Below, piece by piece: positions 44,082-53,028 of a DNA stretch of 64,000 bases. The notes under the pieces are model-generated. The model did not search any database. It had not been told where the DNA came from and saw only the letters and a program-made list of their open reading frames with translations. The position numbers and the translations under genes were made by a program. Source of the stretch: Formosa sp030427735 (lineage in GTDB: Bacteria > Bacteroidota > Bacteroidia > Flavobacteriales > Flavobacteriaceae). How positions within the stretch are numbered: position 1 is the first letter of the stretch; the number at the start of each line of letters is the position of its first letter. The stretch lies in the NCBI RefSeq assembly GCF_051200825.1, contig NZ_CP195158.1, positions 1,736,001 through 1,800,000 of the forward strand. The letters run 5' to 3'.

Positions 44082-44153
44082 TTACACATGTATACAAAAT
44101 GAAATGAATTGCTTGTTTACATTTGTAAATGTTTAATTGTTTAGTTTTGTAAA
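44082..44153. promoter_or_regulatory. Operator-like palindromes and promoter in front of the M14 gene
   Basis: TTTACA-TT-TGTAAA at 44116-44129 is a perfect palindrome of the same TTACA-N2-TGTAA form as the one at the XRE promoter. TTACACATGTAT (44082-44093) is a near match, and TTTTGTAAAC (44145-44154) a half site. TAGTTTTG at 44142-44149 is an exact -7 box with TTTG 16 nt upstream, overlapping the palindrome. Binding by the neighbouring regulator is inferred. The rest of 43906-44168 shows nothing further. Confidence 0.5.
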
Positions 44154-44168
44154 CAGAAAATAAAACAA

Positions 44169-45323
44169 ATGACAAGTAAAGATATTTCGGTATTATATAA
44201 TACGAACAAAGCTGTTCAGTTAAATGGTAGATATATTAATAACGCTCATATAGAACCTTTGTTAAAAAAATTGGGTAATTTGTTTAACGTTCAAATTATT
44301 GGGCGTTCGGTATTAAATAATCCTATTTATGCGGTTAAGTTCGGAACGGGAAAAAAAAGATTGTTGTTGTGGTCTCAAATGCATGGGAACGAATCGACAA
44401 CAACGAAGGCTTTATTCGACTTTTTTAATACAGTTAAAACAGCTAACGATGATTTAAAATCGATTTTAAGTGCATTTACATTTTATGTTATTCCTATATT
44501 AAATCCAGATGGAGCGGAAGCTTACACCAGAATAAATGCAAATCAGGTCGATTTAAATAGGGATGCCCAAAACTTAAGTCAGCCAGAAAGCAAAATTTTA
44601 AGAGCTGTTTATAACGATTTTCAACCAGACTACTGTTTTAATTTGCACGGACAACGTACTATTTTTAGTGCGGGAACAACCAATAATATTGCTACGGTGT
44701 CGTTTTTATCGCCTTCGCAAGATGCCGAAAGAACGATTACAGACTCTCGTAAAATTGGTATGGAAGTAATTGCGGCTATGAATAACACTTTGCAAGAGTT
44801 AATACCTAATCAGGTTGGCCGGTACGACGACGGATTTAATTTAAATTGTGTTGGCGATACGTTTCAGTCGTTTAATGTTCCTACTATATTATTTGAAGCA
44901 GGGCATTTCCCTAACGATTACGCTAGAGAGCAAACCCGCTTTTATATTTATGCGGCCTATTTAAGTGCTTTTAACTATATAGCTAACCACGATAATTTAG
45001 GAGCGCATTATCAGGCTTATTTAGATATACCAGAAAACGACAAATGTTTTCTGGATGTTATTATTAGAAATGCCAATGTAGGTACAGAGCAATCTCCTGT
45101 AATTGCTGACATAGGAGTGTTATTTGTTGAAAAATTAATTAACAAAAACATTGCATTTATCCCAAAAATAGAAATCATTGGAAATTTGAATAATAGCTAT
45201 GGTCATAAGGAATTTAACGCTAAGAAAATGAACGTGTTAAGTAGAGATAAGCAGGTGTTAATTGAGGGCAGCGAAAACGATTTCGTTTACATTGGTAATG
45301 ATAAATTTTTATTAAAAATGTGA
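44169..45323 (+). CDS. M14-family zinc carboxypeptidase-type protein, apparently cytosolic
   Basis: 384 residues. Zinc ligands His72 and Glu75 in WSQMHGNES, third ligand His160 in NLHGQR; substrate-binding NPDGAEAYTR and the NRD (130-132) motif; catalytic Glu243 in ILFEAGHF. The set is complete for an M14 peptidase. There is no signal peptide, which is unusual for secreted carboxypeptidases and suggests a cytosolic peptide or amidated-substrate hydrolase. The C-terminal ~100 residues form a separate beta domain. It lies between an XRE regulator (divergent) and an Lrp-type regulator (same strand, 73 nt away). Confidence 0.86.
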   Translation: MTSKDISVLYNTNKAVQLNGRYINNAHIEPLLKKLGNLFNVQIIGRSVLNNPIYAVKFGTGKKRLLLWSQMHGNESTTTKALFDFFNTVKTANDDLKSILSAFTFYVIPILNPDGAEAYTRINANQVDLNRDAQNLSQPESKILRAVYNDFQPDYCFNLHGQRTIFSAGTTNNIATVSFLSPSQDAERTITDSRKIGMEVIAAMNNTLQELIPNQVGRYDDGFNLNCVGDTFQSFNVPTILFEAGHFPNDYAREQTRFYIYAAYLSAFNYIANHDNLGAHYQAYLDIPENDKCFLDVIIRNANVGTEQSPVIADIGVLFVEKLINKNIAFIPKIEIIGNLNNSYGHKEFNAKKMNVLSRDKQVLIEGSENDFVYIGNDKFLLKM

Positions 45324-45396
45324 ATTCCTTAATAATTTGGTAAGATTTATCGGTGAAAATGTATTATTTTTGTTTTAAAGAACCAAATGTAGACAA

Positions 45397-45876
45397 ATGG
45401 CAAAATTTAAATTAGACGAAATTGATCACCAAATTCTTGATATGTTAATCGACAATACAAGAGTTCCTTTTACAGATATTGCAAAGAAATTATTAATTTC
45501 GGCGGGTACTGTACATGTAAGAGTTAAAAAGATGGAAGATGCAGGAATTATTCAAGGCTCTTCATTAACTTTAGATTATAAAAAATTAGGGTATTCTTTT
45601 ATCGCTTATATAGGTGTATATTTAAACAACACTTCTCAAACAAAATTTGTTTTAGAGCGTATAAACGAATTACCTTTCGTTACAGTAGCACACATTACTA
45701 CTGGTAAATTTAATATTTTCTGTAAAATTCGTGCTAGAAACACAGCTCATGCTAAAGATGTTATTTTTATGATTGATGACATTGAAGGTGTATACAGAAC
45801 AGAAACAATGATTTCTTTAGAAGAAAGTATTAACGATAAGAAACGTTTAATGCATTATATTTTTAACGAATTATAA
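45397..45876 (+). CDS. Lrp/AsnC-family transcriptional regulator
   Basis: 159 residues. N-terminal winged HTH: LDEIDHQILDMLIDNTRVPFTDIAKKLLISAGTVHVRVKKMEDAGII; C-terminal RAM/AsnC effector domain: YIGVYLNN, VTVAHITTGKFNIFCKIRARN, IEGVYRTETMISL. Members bind amino acids as octamers and control metabolism. TATTTTTG (45365-45372) is a -7 box but the matching TTTG is 25 nt away. The very regular TTA/AAA-rich coding fits a well expressed gene. Confidence 0.93.
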   Translation: MAKFKLDEIDHQILDMLIDNTRVPFTDIAKKLLISAGTVHVRVKKMEDAGIIQGSSLTLDYKKLGYSFIAYIGVYLNNTSQTKFVLERINELPFVTVAHITTGKFNIFCKIRARNTAHAKDVIFMIDDIEGVYRTETMISLEESINDKKRLMHYIFNEL

Positions 45877-45932
45877 TAATGCTATTATAGTCTAGTATTC
45901 TCTCTAAGTAAAAAAATACTGTCTATTTATAT

Positions 45933-45959
45933 AAAAGAGCCTTTTTGGGCTCTTTTTTT
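45933..45959 (+). terminator. Terminator after the Lrp-type gene
   Basis: AAAAGAGCC (45933-45941) pairs with GGCTCTTTT (45948-45956), six-base loop, then T-run. It meets the stop codon of the opposing gene. Confidence 0.88.
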
Positions 45960-46284
45960 ATTCTTCCTCATCATTAAAAACCATCGTGTTGTCTATAATG
46001 GCATTAGGCGTGTTTTCGTGATCATCAACAATAACATGCCCAGAATCGTTTACGTTTAGATCTTCTACGGTGTCAAAATTAGTCATCGTATAACGCAATT
46101 TACTACTAACTTTTACTAGGTATATGGCTTCTGGGGTTTTAATTTCTACAGCTTCAATAGTTTCGTTTTTACAATTGTCGAAAGTGATTATATCGCTGTC
46201 GTTATAGCCGTCGGGAAATTTCTCCGTTAATTTGGTAAGAATTTCCGGAGTTAATTTTTTATAATCTACAATTACTTTTTTCAT
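45958..46284 (-). CDS. Small acidic cytosolic protein, function unknown
   Basis: 108 residues, no signal or membrane segment, many Asp and Glu. It starts KKVIVDYKKLTPEILTKLTEKFPDGYNDSDIITFDNCKNETIEAVEIKTPEAIYLVKVSSKL and ends in an acidic tail (FNDEEE). The pattern is seen in conserved small proteins of Flavobacteriia, but I know no function. It follows aroB by 82 nt in the same direction, so it may be cotranscribed. Confidence 0.75.
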   Translation of the reverse strand: MKKVIVDYKKLTPEILTKLTEKFPDGYNDSDIITFDNCKNETIEAVEIKTPEAIYLVKVSSKLRYTMTNFDTVEDLNVNDSGHVIVDDHENTPNAIIDNTMVFNDEEE

Positions 46285-46366
46285 ATCTAATTGGGTTTTT
46301 AGATAATCAATAGTAATCTTAAAAAGTCTTATTTTGGGTTGAAATAAATTTACAAATAATTTTTAG

Positions 46367-47440
46367 TTAAGCATAGGTGTTGTAAACATTTAACGCTTCA
46401 ATTATTAACTCGTTAGAAACGGTGCAATCTATTTTTGTTTTACCAATGCCTTCTAGTAAAACAAAGTAAATACTACCGTGCGCATTCTTTTTGTCGTATT
46501 TTAATAACTCTATTATTGGCGCATAGTCGTCTGGTGTTATAGCAACAAAATCATAAATGTCTAAAATTACATTTTTAATGTCGTTATAAGCATCAATGCT
46601 TAAACCAGTTAATTTTGTAGAAATATAAGATTCCAGAATCATACCTATAGCAATAGCTTCGCCATGAAGTAAATCGGTTTTTTCTGGGTGACTTAAAAAA
46701 TACGATTCTATGGCGTGTCCTAAAGTGTGTCCGTAATTTAAAGTTTTACGCAGTCCATTCTCATTAGGGTCAATATCTACAACATGCTTTTTTATTAATA
46801 TAGATTCGTAAATTAATTCATCTAAATTTGAAATGTTTAAAGATGATAAATTTTTGAAATGATCCCAATACGTCTGATCTTGAATAAGCCCATGTTTTAA
46901 CATTTCGGCCAAGCCAGAACGCATTTCGTTTTGCGGCAAAGTGTTTAAATAGTCTGTATCTACTATAACCATTTTTGGAGAGTTAATAACACCAATCTGG
47001 TTTTTTAAACTGCCAAGATCGACACCTGTTTTACCTCCAATAGAAGCATCTACCATGGCTAAAAGTGTGGTCGGAATGTTAATAAAAGCAATACCTCGCT
47101 TAAATGTAGAGGCCACAAAACCACCTAAATCTGTAACAACACCACCGCCTAAATTAATAAGTAAACTTTTACGGTCTGCACCAAGTTCCGAAAGTGCATT
47201 CCAAACGCCAACACAAGTATCTATGGTTTTAAAGGTTTCTCCTGCTTCAATTTCTATAATTTCAATTTGAATAGTGGTTGCAAGTGTTTCTAAAAAACGA
47301 GCCAAACAATGGTTGTGAGTGTTTTGGTCTACTAAAATAAAAATTATTGAAGGGTTACTGCTCTCAATGTATTTGTTGATTGATTCATAACCACTTACAT
47401 TAAAATGGATTTTATTGGTTTTGGTTTCGATGCTTGTCAT
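46367..47440 (-). CDS. aroB: 3-dehydroquinate synthase
   Basis: 357 residues. NAD-binding GGGVVTDLGGFVASTFKRGIAFINIPTTLLAMVDASIGGKTGVDL; zinc ligands in SGLAEMLKHGLI, TLNYGHTLGHAIE and LLHGEAIAIGM. The enzyme closes DAHP into 3-dehydroquinate in the shikimate pathway for aromatic amino acids. It is divergent from proline dehydrogenase with a gap of 95 nt. Confidence 0.95.
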   Translation of the reverse strand: MTSIETKTNKIHFNVSGYESINKYIESSNPSIIFILVDQNTHNHCLARFLETLATTIQIEIIEIEAGETFKTIDTCVGVWNALSELGADRKSLLINLGGGVVTDLGGFVASTFKRGIAFINIPTTLLAMVDASIGGKTGVDLGSLKNQIGVINSPKMVIVDTDYLNTLPQNEMRSGLAEMLKHGLIQDQTYWDHFKNLSSLNISNLDELIYESILIKKHVVDIDPNENGLRKTLNYGHTLGHAIESYFLSHPEKTDLLHGEAIAIGMILESYISTKLTGLSIDAYNDIKNVILDIYDFVAITPDDYAPIIELLKYDKKNAHGSIYFVLLEGIGKTKIDCTVSNELIIEALNVYNTYA

Positions 47441-47480
47441 AGAATGTTCTTAAAAAAAGACGCGTGAAAATAAGGAGTTT

Positions 47481-47515
47481 TTTGCAAAAAAGTAAGTCAT
47501 TGTTAATTATATTTG
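47481..47515 (+). promoter_or_regulatory. Promoter for proline dehydrogenase
   Basis: TTTG at 47481-47484 and TATATTTG at 47508-47515 (exact -7 box) with a 23-nt spacer, slightly long. The ATG is at 47536. Confidence 0.5.
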
Positions 47516-47535
47516 CAAACTATTTTTTTTGAGGT

Positions 47536-48711
47536 ATGATTGACAATACTATTTTTGACAATACAGAAATTGCTTTTGCCTTAAAAAGCGATTCGGAATT
47601 AGAAAGAGCTTACTTTCTATTTAAAATGATCTCTATAGAACCACTTGTTAGAATAGGGACTGCAGCTACTAATTTTGCTATTAAAGCAAAGCTGCCTGTA
47701 GAGGGGTTAATTCGCGCCACGGTATTCGACCATTTTTGTGGAGGTGTTAACGAAGAAGATTGCCTTACTGTTATTGATAAAATGTACGAGAAAGGCGTGA
47801 GTTCCGTTTTGGATTATTCGGTAGAGGGTAAAGAAAATGAAGCTGAATTTGATGCCGCTTTAAAAATTACGCTTAAGATTGTAAATTTTGCAGACGACAG
47901 AAAATCGATACCGATTGCTGTTTTTAAACCAACGGGATTCGGTCGTTTTGCTTTATACGAAAAAATAGGAAAAGGCGAAACACTTACGGCTAAAGAACAA
48001 GCGGAGTGGGAGCGCGTTGTAAATCGTTACGATATGGTGTGCCAAGCAGCAAAAAACAAAGATATTGCTGTTTTAATTGATGCCGAAGAAAGCTGGATGC
48101 AAGATGCAGCCGACGATTTAATTACAAACATGATGCGCAAATACAACACCGAAAAACCTGTAGTGTATAATACGTTACAAATGTATAGACACGATCGGTT
48201 GGAGTTTCTTAAAAAGCAGCATGAATTAGCTAAAAAAGAGCATTTTTATTTAGGCTATAAATTAGTGCGCGGTGCTTATATGGAAAAGGAAAATGATAGA
48301 GCAGAGGAACTCGGCTACCCAACACCTATTTGTGAAAATAAAGAAGCCACCGATATTAATTTTAATGCAGGTGTAAGCTACATGTTAGAGCATTTAAGCG
48401 ACATGTCGTTATTTGCTGGAACACATAACGAATATAGTTCGTATTTGGTAATGGATTTGATGAAAGCCAAAGGTATTGATAAGTCGGATAAACGTGTTTG
48501 GTTTGGACAGTTGTACGGCATGAGTGATCACATAAGTTTTAATTTATCGCATCTGGGGTATAATGTAGCCAAATATGTGCCTTTTGGCCCAGTTAAAGAC
48601 GTTATGCCGTATTTAATACGACGTGCCGAAGAAAATACGTCGGTAGCAGGGCAAACAGGGCGCGAATTGGCTTTACTAACTAAAGAGAAAAAGCGTAGAA
48701 AGAAAAGCTAA
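47536..48711 (+). CDS. Proline dehydrogenase
   Basis: 391 residues, a monofunctional flavoenzyme in contrast to bifunctional PutA. Seen: IAVFKPTGFGRFALYEKI, VLIDAEESWMQDAADDL, NTLQMYRHDRLEFL, YKLVRGAYMEKENDRAEELGYPTPI, LFAGTHNEYSS and YVPFGPVKDVMPYLIRRAEENTSVAGQTGRE, all conserved in the FAD barrel. It oxidises proline to pyrroline-5-carboxylate and passes electrons to quinones. No P5C dehydrogenase gene is adjacent. A basic tail (KEKKRRKKS) ends the protein. A terminator follows. Confidence 0.94.
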   Translation: MIDNTIFDNTEIAFALKSDSELERAYFLFKMISIEPLVRIGTAATNFAIKAKLPVEGLIRATVFDHFCGGVNEEDCLTVIDKMYEKGVSSVLDYSVEGKENEAEFDAALKITLKIVNFADDRKSIPIAVFKPTGFGRFALYEKIGKGETLTAKEQAEWERVVNRYDMVCQAAKNKDIAVLIDAEESWMQDAADDLITNMMRKYNTEKPVVYNTLQMYRHDRLEFLKKQHELAKKEHFYLGYKLVRGAYMEKENDRAEELGYPTPICENKEATDINFNAGVSYMLEHLSDMSLFAGTHNEYSSYLVMDLMKAKGIDKSDKRVWFGQLYGMSDHISFNLSHLGYNVAKYVPFGPVKDVMPYLIRRAEENTSVAGQTGRELALLTKEKKRRKKS

Positions 48712-48741
48712 ATATTAAAAATAAGATAGAGTATAAACCAA

Positions 48742-48774
48742 AAAAAAAGCTAGAAGATGATTCTAGCTTTTTTT
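48742..48774. terminator. Bidirectional terminator after proline dehydrogenase
   Basis: A perfect 14-bp stem: 48742-48755 (ending GCTAGAA) pairs with 48761-48774 (starting TTCTAGC) around GATGA. A- and T-runs on either side suit the convergent genes. Confidence 0.9.
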
Positions 48775-48795
48775 ATATAAATTAAACGCTGTTTG

Positions 48796-49467
48796 TTATT
48801 TATGCGATAAAGATTTCATTACTTTATAAGCATATTCTTCTGCATTTTTACTCACGTTTTGTGGGTCTTCAATTTCTGTAGTTACTACTGCAATTAATTG
48901 TTTGCCTTCGGCTTCATCTAAATTGTAAGTTACTGTTTCTAAAACAAAATCTCTTACTGTTCTAGTTGTAATCGTTGAAGGCGAATACGTACCAACACCT
49001 ACATAAGTCATAGGGTAGTTGTAGTATCCGTAAAATCCACCATAATAGCCAGGGTACATACCGCCAAAAGTTCCACCAGCATAATAACCACCGTCTTGTG
49101 TAGTTTGGGTAGATTCTCTATAATCCTTAATTACAGTTAAAACCACTGCATTATAACCTTCTCTTTTTATAGTTTCGGCAAGCGCTTTAGTTTGTTCTTC
49201 TGTTAATTTTTTGTCTGGTTCTATGTGTGGTAATTCTTTAAAGCTTTCTGTTGCTTTAAGCCCATTATCGCGTAGTTGCTTAGCAATTTCTTGTTCGAAT
49301 GCAATTCTAGCTTGGTTGTTATCTGTTCTGGCAATTACTAAAATGTTTTTATCTCTTATGGTCGACACATTGTCTGATTTCCAAGAGTCTAAAACTTTTA
49401 CACTAGAGCAGCTGTTTAAAACAAATGCCATTACTAATATTAAAAGTGAATAATTTGATGTTTTCAT
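48796..49467 (-). CDS. Lipoprotein with DUF4136-like layout and Gly/Tyr-rich insertion
   Basis: 223 residues. Lipoprotein signal ends VLNSC (Cys about residue 20). CSSVKVLDSWKSDNVSTIRDKNILVIARTDNNQARIAFEQEIAKQL begins a DUF4136-like periplasmic domain. Between about residues 125 and 155 there is a Gly/Tyr-rich insertion (GGYYAGGTFGGMYPGYYGGF). The rest (TTRTVRDFVLETVTYNLDEAEGKQLIAVVTTEIEDP) returns to the domain. Function unknown; likely outer-membrane attached. Confidence 0.7.
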   Translation of the reverse strand: MKTSNYSLLILVMAFVLNSCSSVKVLDSWKSDNVSTIRDKNILVIARTDNNQARIAFEQEIAKQLRDNGLKATESFKELPHIEPDKKLTEEQTKALAETIKREGYNAVVLTVIKDYRESTQTTQDGGYYAGGTFGGMYPGYYGGFYGYYNYPMTYVGVGTYSPSTITTRTVRDFVLETVTYNLDEAEGKQLIAVVTTEIEDPQNVSKNAEEYAYKVMKSLSHK

Positions 49468-49553
49468 AAGTTGTTTTTAAATGAATTAATTTTAGAATAT
49501 TCAAAAGTATGCTGTTACTATTTAATTTGAAAGAAAAATCTTTATTTACTGCT

Positions 49554-49970
49554 TTAATTAAGAAACTTTGCTTGCAAGTGCTTGGTAGGTAACATGCAAG
49601 ATTCTTTTTTGCCAAACCATTTGTATCTGTTTTTGGCAATGTAACTGTAAACCCAATCGCGTATTGGTTTTGGGATAATTAAAAAAACAGCCAATAAGTT
49701 AACGGGAAACTGTAATTGGGCAGCAATTTTTAAAGCTGCAGTAGATTTTGTGTATAGTTTGTTTTTTGGGCTATACAATAAAATAGAATCGGTTTTTGCC
49801 GTATTTATATTAAACGCTTCAATAATAGGTTTAGAAGTTTCGCCTTGCAGTGGTGCAAACTTAAAAATATTGTCTTTATCGTTTTTAATAATAAATTGTA
49901 TTGAAGACTCACATAAATTACAAACGCCATCAAAAAGCACAAGGTTTTGGTTTGGGTTTAAAATGGTCAT
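49554..49970 (-). CDS. DCC-family (DUF393) thiol-disulfide-type protein
   Basis: 138 residues. The family motif D-x-x-C-x-x-C is Asp14-Cys17-Cys20 in LVLFDGVCNLCESSIQFI. Downstream APLQGETSKPIIEAF and LYTKSTAALKIAAQL and the YIAKNRYKWFGKKESCMLPT end also match DUF393. The fold is thioredoxin-like; the redox role is inferred. It lies 19 nt after the outer-membrane protein gene and 86 nt before the lipoprotein gene, all leftward. Confidence 0.88.
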   Translation of the reverse strand: MTILNPNQNLVLFDGVCNLCESSIQFIIKNDKDNIFKFAPLQGETSKPIIEAFNINTAKTDSILLYSPKNKLYTKSTAALKIAAQLQFPVNLLAVFLIIPKPIRDWVYSYIAKNRYKWFGKKESCMLPTKHLQAKFLN

Positions 49971-49989
49971 TTTTTATACGTTTTATGAA

Positions 49990-50733
49990 TTAAAATGTGT
50001 AACCGATAGCAATACCATATCTAAATGATAATGCTGAAAACTTTGATCTTCGATTAACATCGGAAAACCTGAAATCTGAATTTATAAAATCTAATAAACT
50101 GTATTTTTCTAGGGTTGTATTTAAATCGTCGTAAAATTCGTCTGGTAAATCCTTTTCGTTTTCTAATTTAAAATTATAGTGCCCAGTACCTGGCCCAGCA
50201 ATCATAAAGTCGATATTGAAATGTTTTGAAATAGGAAGTTTGTAACCAAACATTAATCCTGCTGATGTAATATTGGTTCCGACATCAAATTTTAATTCGT
50301 ATTCAATGTTTTCAGAACTAATATATTTTCCTGTTAAATCACTACTGTAGTTCGAGTATTTTAAATAGGCGCCAAAATAAAATCCTGTTAAGGTTTTTCT
50401 AGCTGTTTGTTTTAAATAATAGCGCACTTCTGGTATAATTTGAAAACCGCTGTAAAATATTTCATCAGTTTTTACTTTATCGCCGTCGAGCCCCGAAATT
50501 TTTAATAATCCTTCTTTTCCTTTGTAACCTATACCTAAATTTGCTGTAAAATTCTTCCAGATATAACGCTCGTAAGAGAATTGGTAAACGCCGTTTACAA
50601 CCTGTAAAACTTCAAAAGAAATTTCATTTTTATAATTCGTATAGGTTTTGTCGTTGCTATAGTCTATGTCTTGGCTAAAACTTGTTGTGCTCGCTAAAAG
50701 GAGCACGATAAGTATGCATATTGAATTTTTCAT
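49990..50733 (-). CDS. Outer-membrane beta-barrel protein, function unknown
   Basis: 247 residues. Signal peptide (MKNSICILIVLLLASTTSFSQ) followed by alternating amphipathic strands (YQFSYERYIWKNFTANLGIGYKG, YSGFQIIPEVRYYLKQTARKTLTGFYFGAYLKY) and a final FRYGIAIGYTF with the terminal Phe used by the BAM machine. Such a pattern fits an eight- to ten-strand barrel. Ligand not known. Confidence 0.75.
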   Translation of the reverse strand: MKNSICILIVLLLASTTSFSQDIDYSNDKTYTNYKNEISFEVLQVVNGVYQFSYERYIWKNFTANLGIGYKGKEGLLKISGLDGDKVKTDEIFYSGFQIIPEVRYYLKQTARKTLTGFYFGAYLKYSNYSSDLTGKYISSENIEYELKFDVGTNITSAGLMFGYKLPISKHFNIDFMIAGPGTGHYNFKLENEKDLPDEFYDDLNTTLEKYSLLDFINSDFRFSDVNRRSKFSALSFRYGIAIGYTF

Positions 50734-50804
50734 ATAAGTATTGATTAACGATGTATTAATTTACAAAAAAAGCTGGTGATTTGGCCTGTTTTTAACGGCT
50801 TTAT

Positions 50805-52970
50805 TTAGCGCTTCGCTTCAACTAGCTCCAACTGGTTTAAATCTACATTGGTAGTAAAAATACCGTAATTAACTATGGCTTTATTTTTTTCGATGTTGTC
50901 TATACTTCCTACAGCTTTGCCATCTAACATTCTAACGCGGTCGCCAACTTTTAAAATAGGGCGGGGTTTGGGCTGTTCTATTTCTTTTTTCTTGGCTTCT
51001 TTCTTTTTTTGCCTAATAACGGCAACTTTCTTTTCGGCTTCTTTTATTACTTGTTGTTCTTTAGCTTTTTGGGCACGTTTTTGCTTTGCAGAAACTTTTT
51101 TTCGTTTAGAATTTTCTATCTGTACGACTTTAAAAAGTTCGTCTAGCAGTTCTTTTTTGCGCTTATTTTCGAAATATTTTTCAGAAATGTCGTTTACTTT
51201 TTGTCCTAAATAAATCAAACGCTGGTTGCTGTCATAAAGTTCCTGATAGTTTTCGAGTTTTTTTTGAATGCGTGCATTAATCTCTTCTAGTTTTTCGGCT
51301 TCCGATTGTTTCTTTTGTTCGTTTACTTTTAAAGAGCGTTCGGTTTTTTCTAATTTATTTCGCTCTTTTTGAAGCTTGGCAATCGTGGCATCAAAACGTA
51401 CTTTGCTGCCTTCAATTTTCTTTTTAGCTTTATTGATTAGGTTGTAAGGAATGCCGTTTTTCTGGGCAACTTCGAAAGTGAAAGAGCTTCCTGCCTGACC
51501 CAAAACTAATTTAAAAATAGGTTCTAAGGTTTTATTGTTAAACTGCATATTGGCATTTTGCATGTGTGGCAGTTCGTTGGCCAATATTTTTAAATTGGAA
51601 TAATGCGTGGTAATAATTCCGAATGCTTCTCTAGAGTAAAATTCTTCTAAAAAGGTTTCGGCTAAGGCGCCGCCTAATTCCGGATCACTACCTGTTCCAA
51701 ATTCATCAATCAAAAATAAGGTGTTACTGTTGCATTTTTTTAGAAAATAATTCATTTGCTTTAAGCGGTAGCTGTAAGTACTTAAATGATTTTCTATAGA
51801 TTGGTTATCGCCAATATCGCTTAAAACGCGATCAAAAATAGAAGTTCTACTGCGTTCGTGTACGGGAATAAGCATGCCACTTTGTAGCATAACCTGTAGT
51901 AGTCCAACGGTTTTTAAGGTGATGCTTTTTCCTCCTGCATTGGGACCGGATATAACAATTATGCGATTATCTTCGTTAAGCGTAATTGTCTGCGGATAGG
52001 TTGTTGCTCCTTTTTTAGAATTTGTTAAATATAGCAGTGGGTGATAGGCGTCTTTAAGAAATACATCGCGATCGCCTGTTATTTCTGGTAAAATGGCTTG
52101 CAATGCTTTGGCGTATTGTGCTTTGGCATATACCACATCGGTTTTTATTAAAAACGCTTGATAATCCTTTAATAATGGAGAAAACGGACGAATAAAATTG
52201 GTGACATCTTTTAATATTTTTACAATTTCTTCCTGTTCTTCGTATTGTAAATTGTGTAATTCCCTTGTGTATTTTAAGGTGGTTTCAGGTTCTATATAAA
52301 CAATACTACCGGTTTTACTGCTTCCCATAATAGAGCCTTTAACCTTACGTCTGTACATGGCTTTTACGGCTAAAACGCGTTTGTTGTCTACAACAGATTC
52401 TCTAATATCGTCTAAATATTCTAAGGCTTGATATGTATTTAGGGCTGTGGTAAAGCTCTGATTTATTTGCCCCTTAAGCTTGTTAATTTCTTGTCGGAGT
52501 TCAAACAATTTAGGCGATGCATTATTTTTAATATCTCCAAAACGATCTACAATGGCATCGATTTTTTCAATTAAAACTTTTGTGACTTCAATATGTGAAG
52601 CTGCCTGATAAAGTGTAGGGTAATACTCCTGAAATTTCTTTAGAAAAACAATTATTTCATTAACGGATTGCGACATCGCTACGATCTTCTTCAACCCGTG
52701 AACTTCTAAAAATGCATTTTCTATATTTAAGAGTTTTAATTCTTTAGTAATTGCATCAAAACCATGATTAGGTATTCTGTTTTCGTTATAAAAAGAAGAA
52801 ACATATTCGTGAGTGAGTTGTAACTCGTATAATACATCTGTTTTCCTTTTAAAAGGTGAAATGTTTAATGCTTCCTGATTACCTAATGCAGTTATGCAGT
52901 ATTCGCTAACTTGATGTAATACTGTTTGAAATTCTAAATCTTGTAATGTCTTTTTATGAATGTTTATCAT
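50805..52970 (-). CDS. mutS2: MutS2-type ATPase lacking the Smr domain
   Basis: About 721 residues from ATG 52970 (MINIHKKTLQDLEFQTVL); the frame extends 29 codons further up to 53057, but that would overlap the neighbouring carrier gene and lacks family features. Core: MutS-like lever and clamp region, Walker A GPNAGGKSITLK, Walker B FLIDEFGTGSDPELGGALAET, THYSNLK. After it a long Lys/Glu coiled coil and a small beta domain (GDRVRMLDGKAVGSIDNIEKNKAIVNYG) end the protein. The C-terminal Smr nuclease domain found in many MutS2 proteins is absent. MutS2 acts on recombination intermediates or stalled ribosomes, not on mismatches. Confidence 0.88.
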   Translation of the reverse strand: MINIHKKTLQDLEFQTVLHQVSEYCITALGNQEALNISPFKRKTDVLYELQLTHEYVSSFYNENRIPNHGFDAITKELKLLNIENAFLEVHGLKKIVAMSQSVNEIIVFLKKFQEYYPTLYQAASHIEVTKVLIEKIDAIVDRFGDIKNNASPKLFELRQEINKLKGQINQSFTTALNTYQALEYLDDIRESVVDNKRVLAVKAMYRRKVKGSIMGSSKTGSIVYIEPETTLKYTRELHNLQYEEQEEIVKILKDVTNFIRPFSPLLKDYQAFLIKTDVVYAKAQYAKALQAILPEITGDRDVFLKDAYHPLLYLTNSKKGATTYPQTITLNEDNRIIVISGPNAGGKSITLKTVGLLQVMLQSGMLIPVHERSRTSIFDRVLSDIGDNQSIENHLSTYSYRLKQMNYFLKKCNSNTLFLIDEFGTGSDPELGGALAETFLEEFYSREAFGIITTHYSNLKILANELPHMQNANMQFNNKTLEPIFKLVLGQAGSSFTFEVAQKNGIPYNLINKAKKKIEGSKVRFDATIAKLQKERNKLEKTERSLKVNEQKKQSEAEKLEEINARIQKKLENYQELYDSNQRLIYLGQKVNDISEKYFENKRKKELLDELFKVVQIENSKRKKVSAKQKRAQKAKEQQVIKEAEKKVAVIRQKKKEAKKKEIEQPKPRPILKVGDRVRMLDGKAVGSIDNIEKNKAIVNYGIFTTNVDLNQLELVEAKR

Positions 52971-53028
52971 TCTATTTTCCGATGCAGTTAAAAACTGCAA
53001 ATTTAAAGAAATTAATAGGTTAAAGCCA

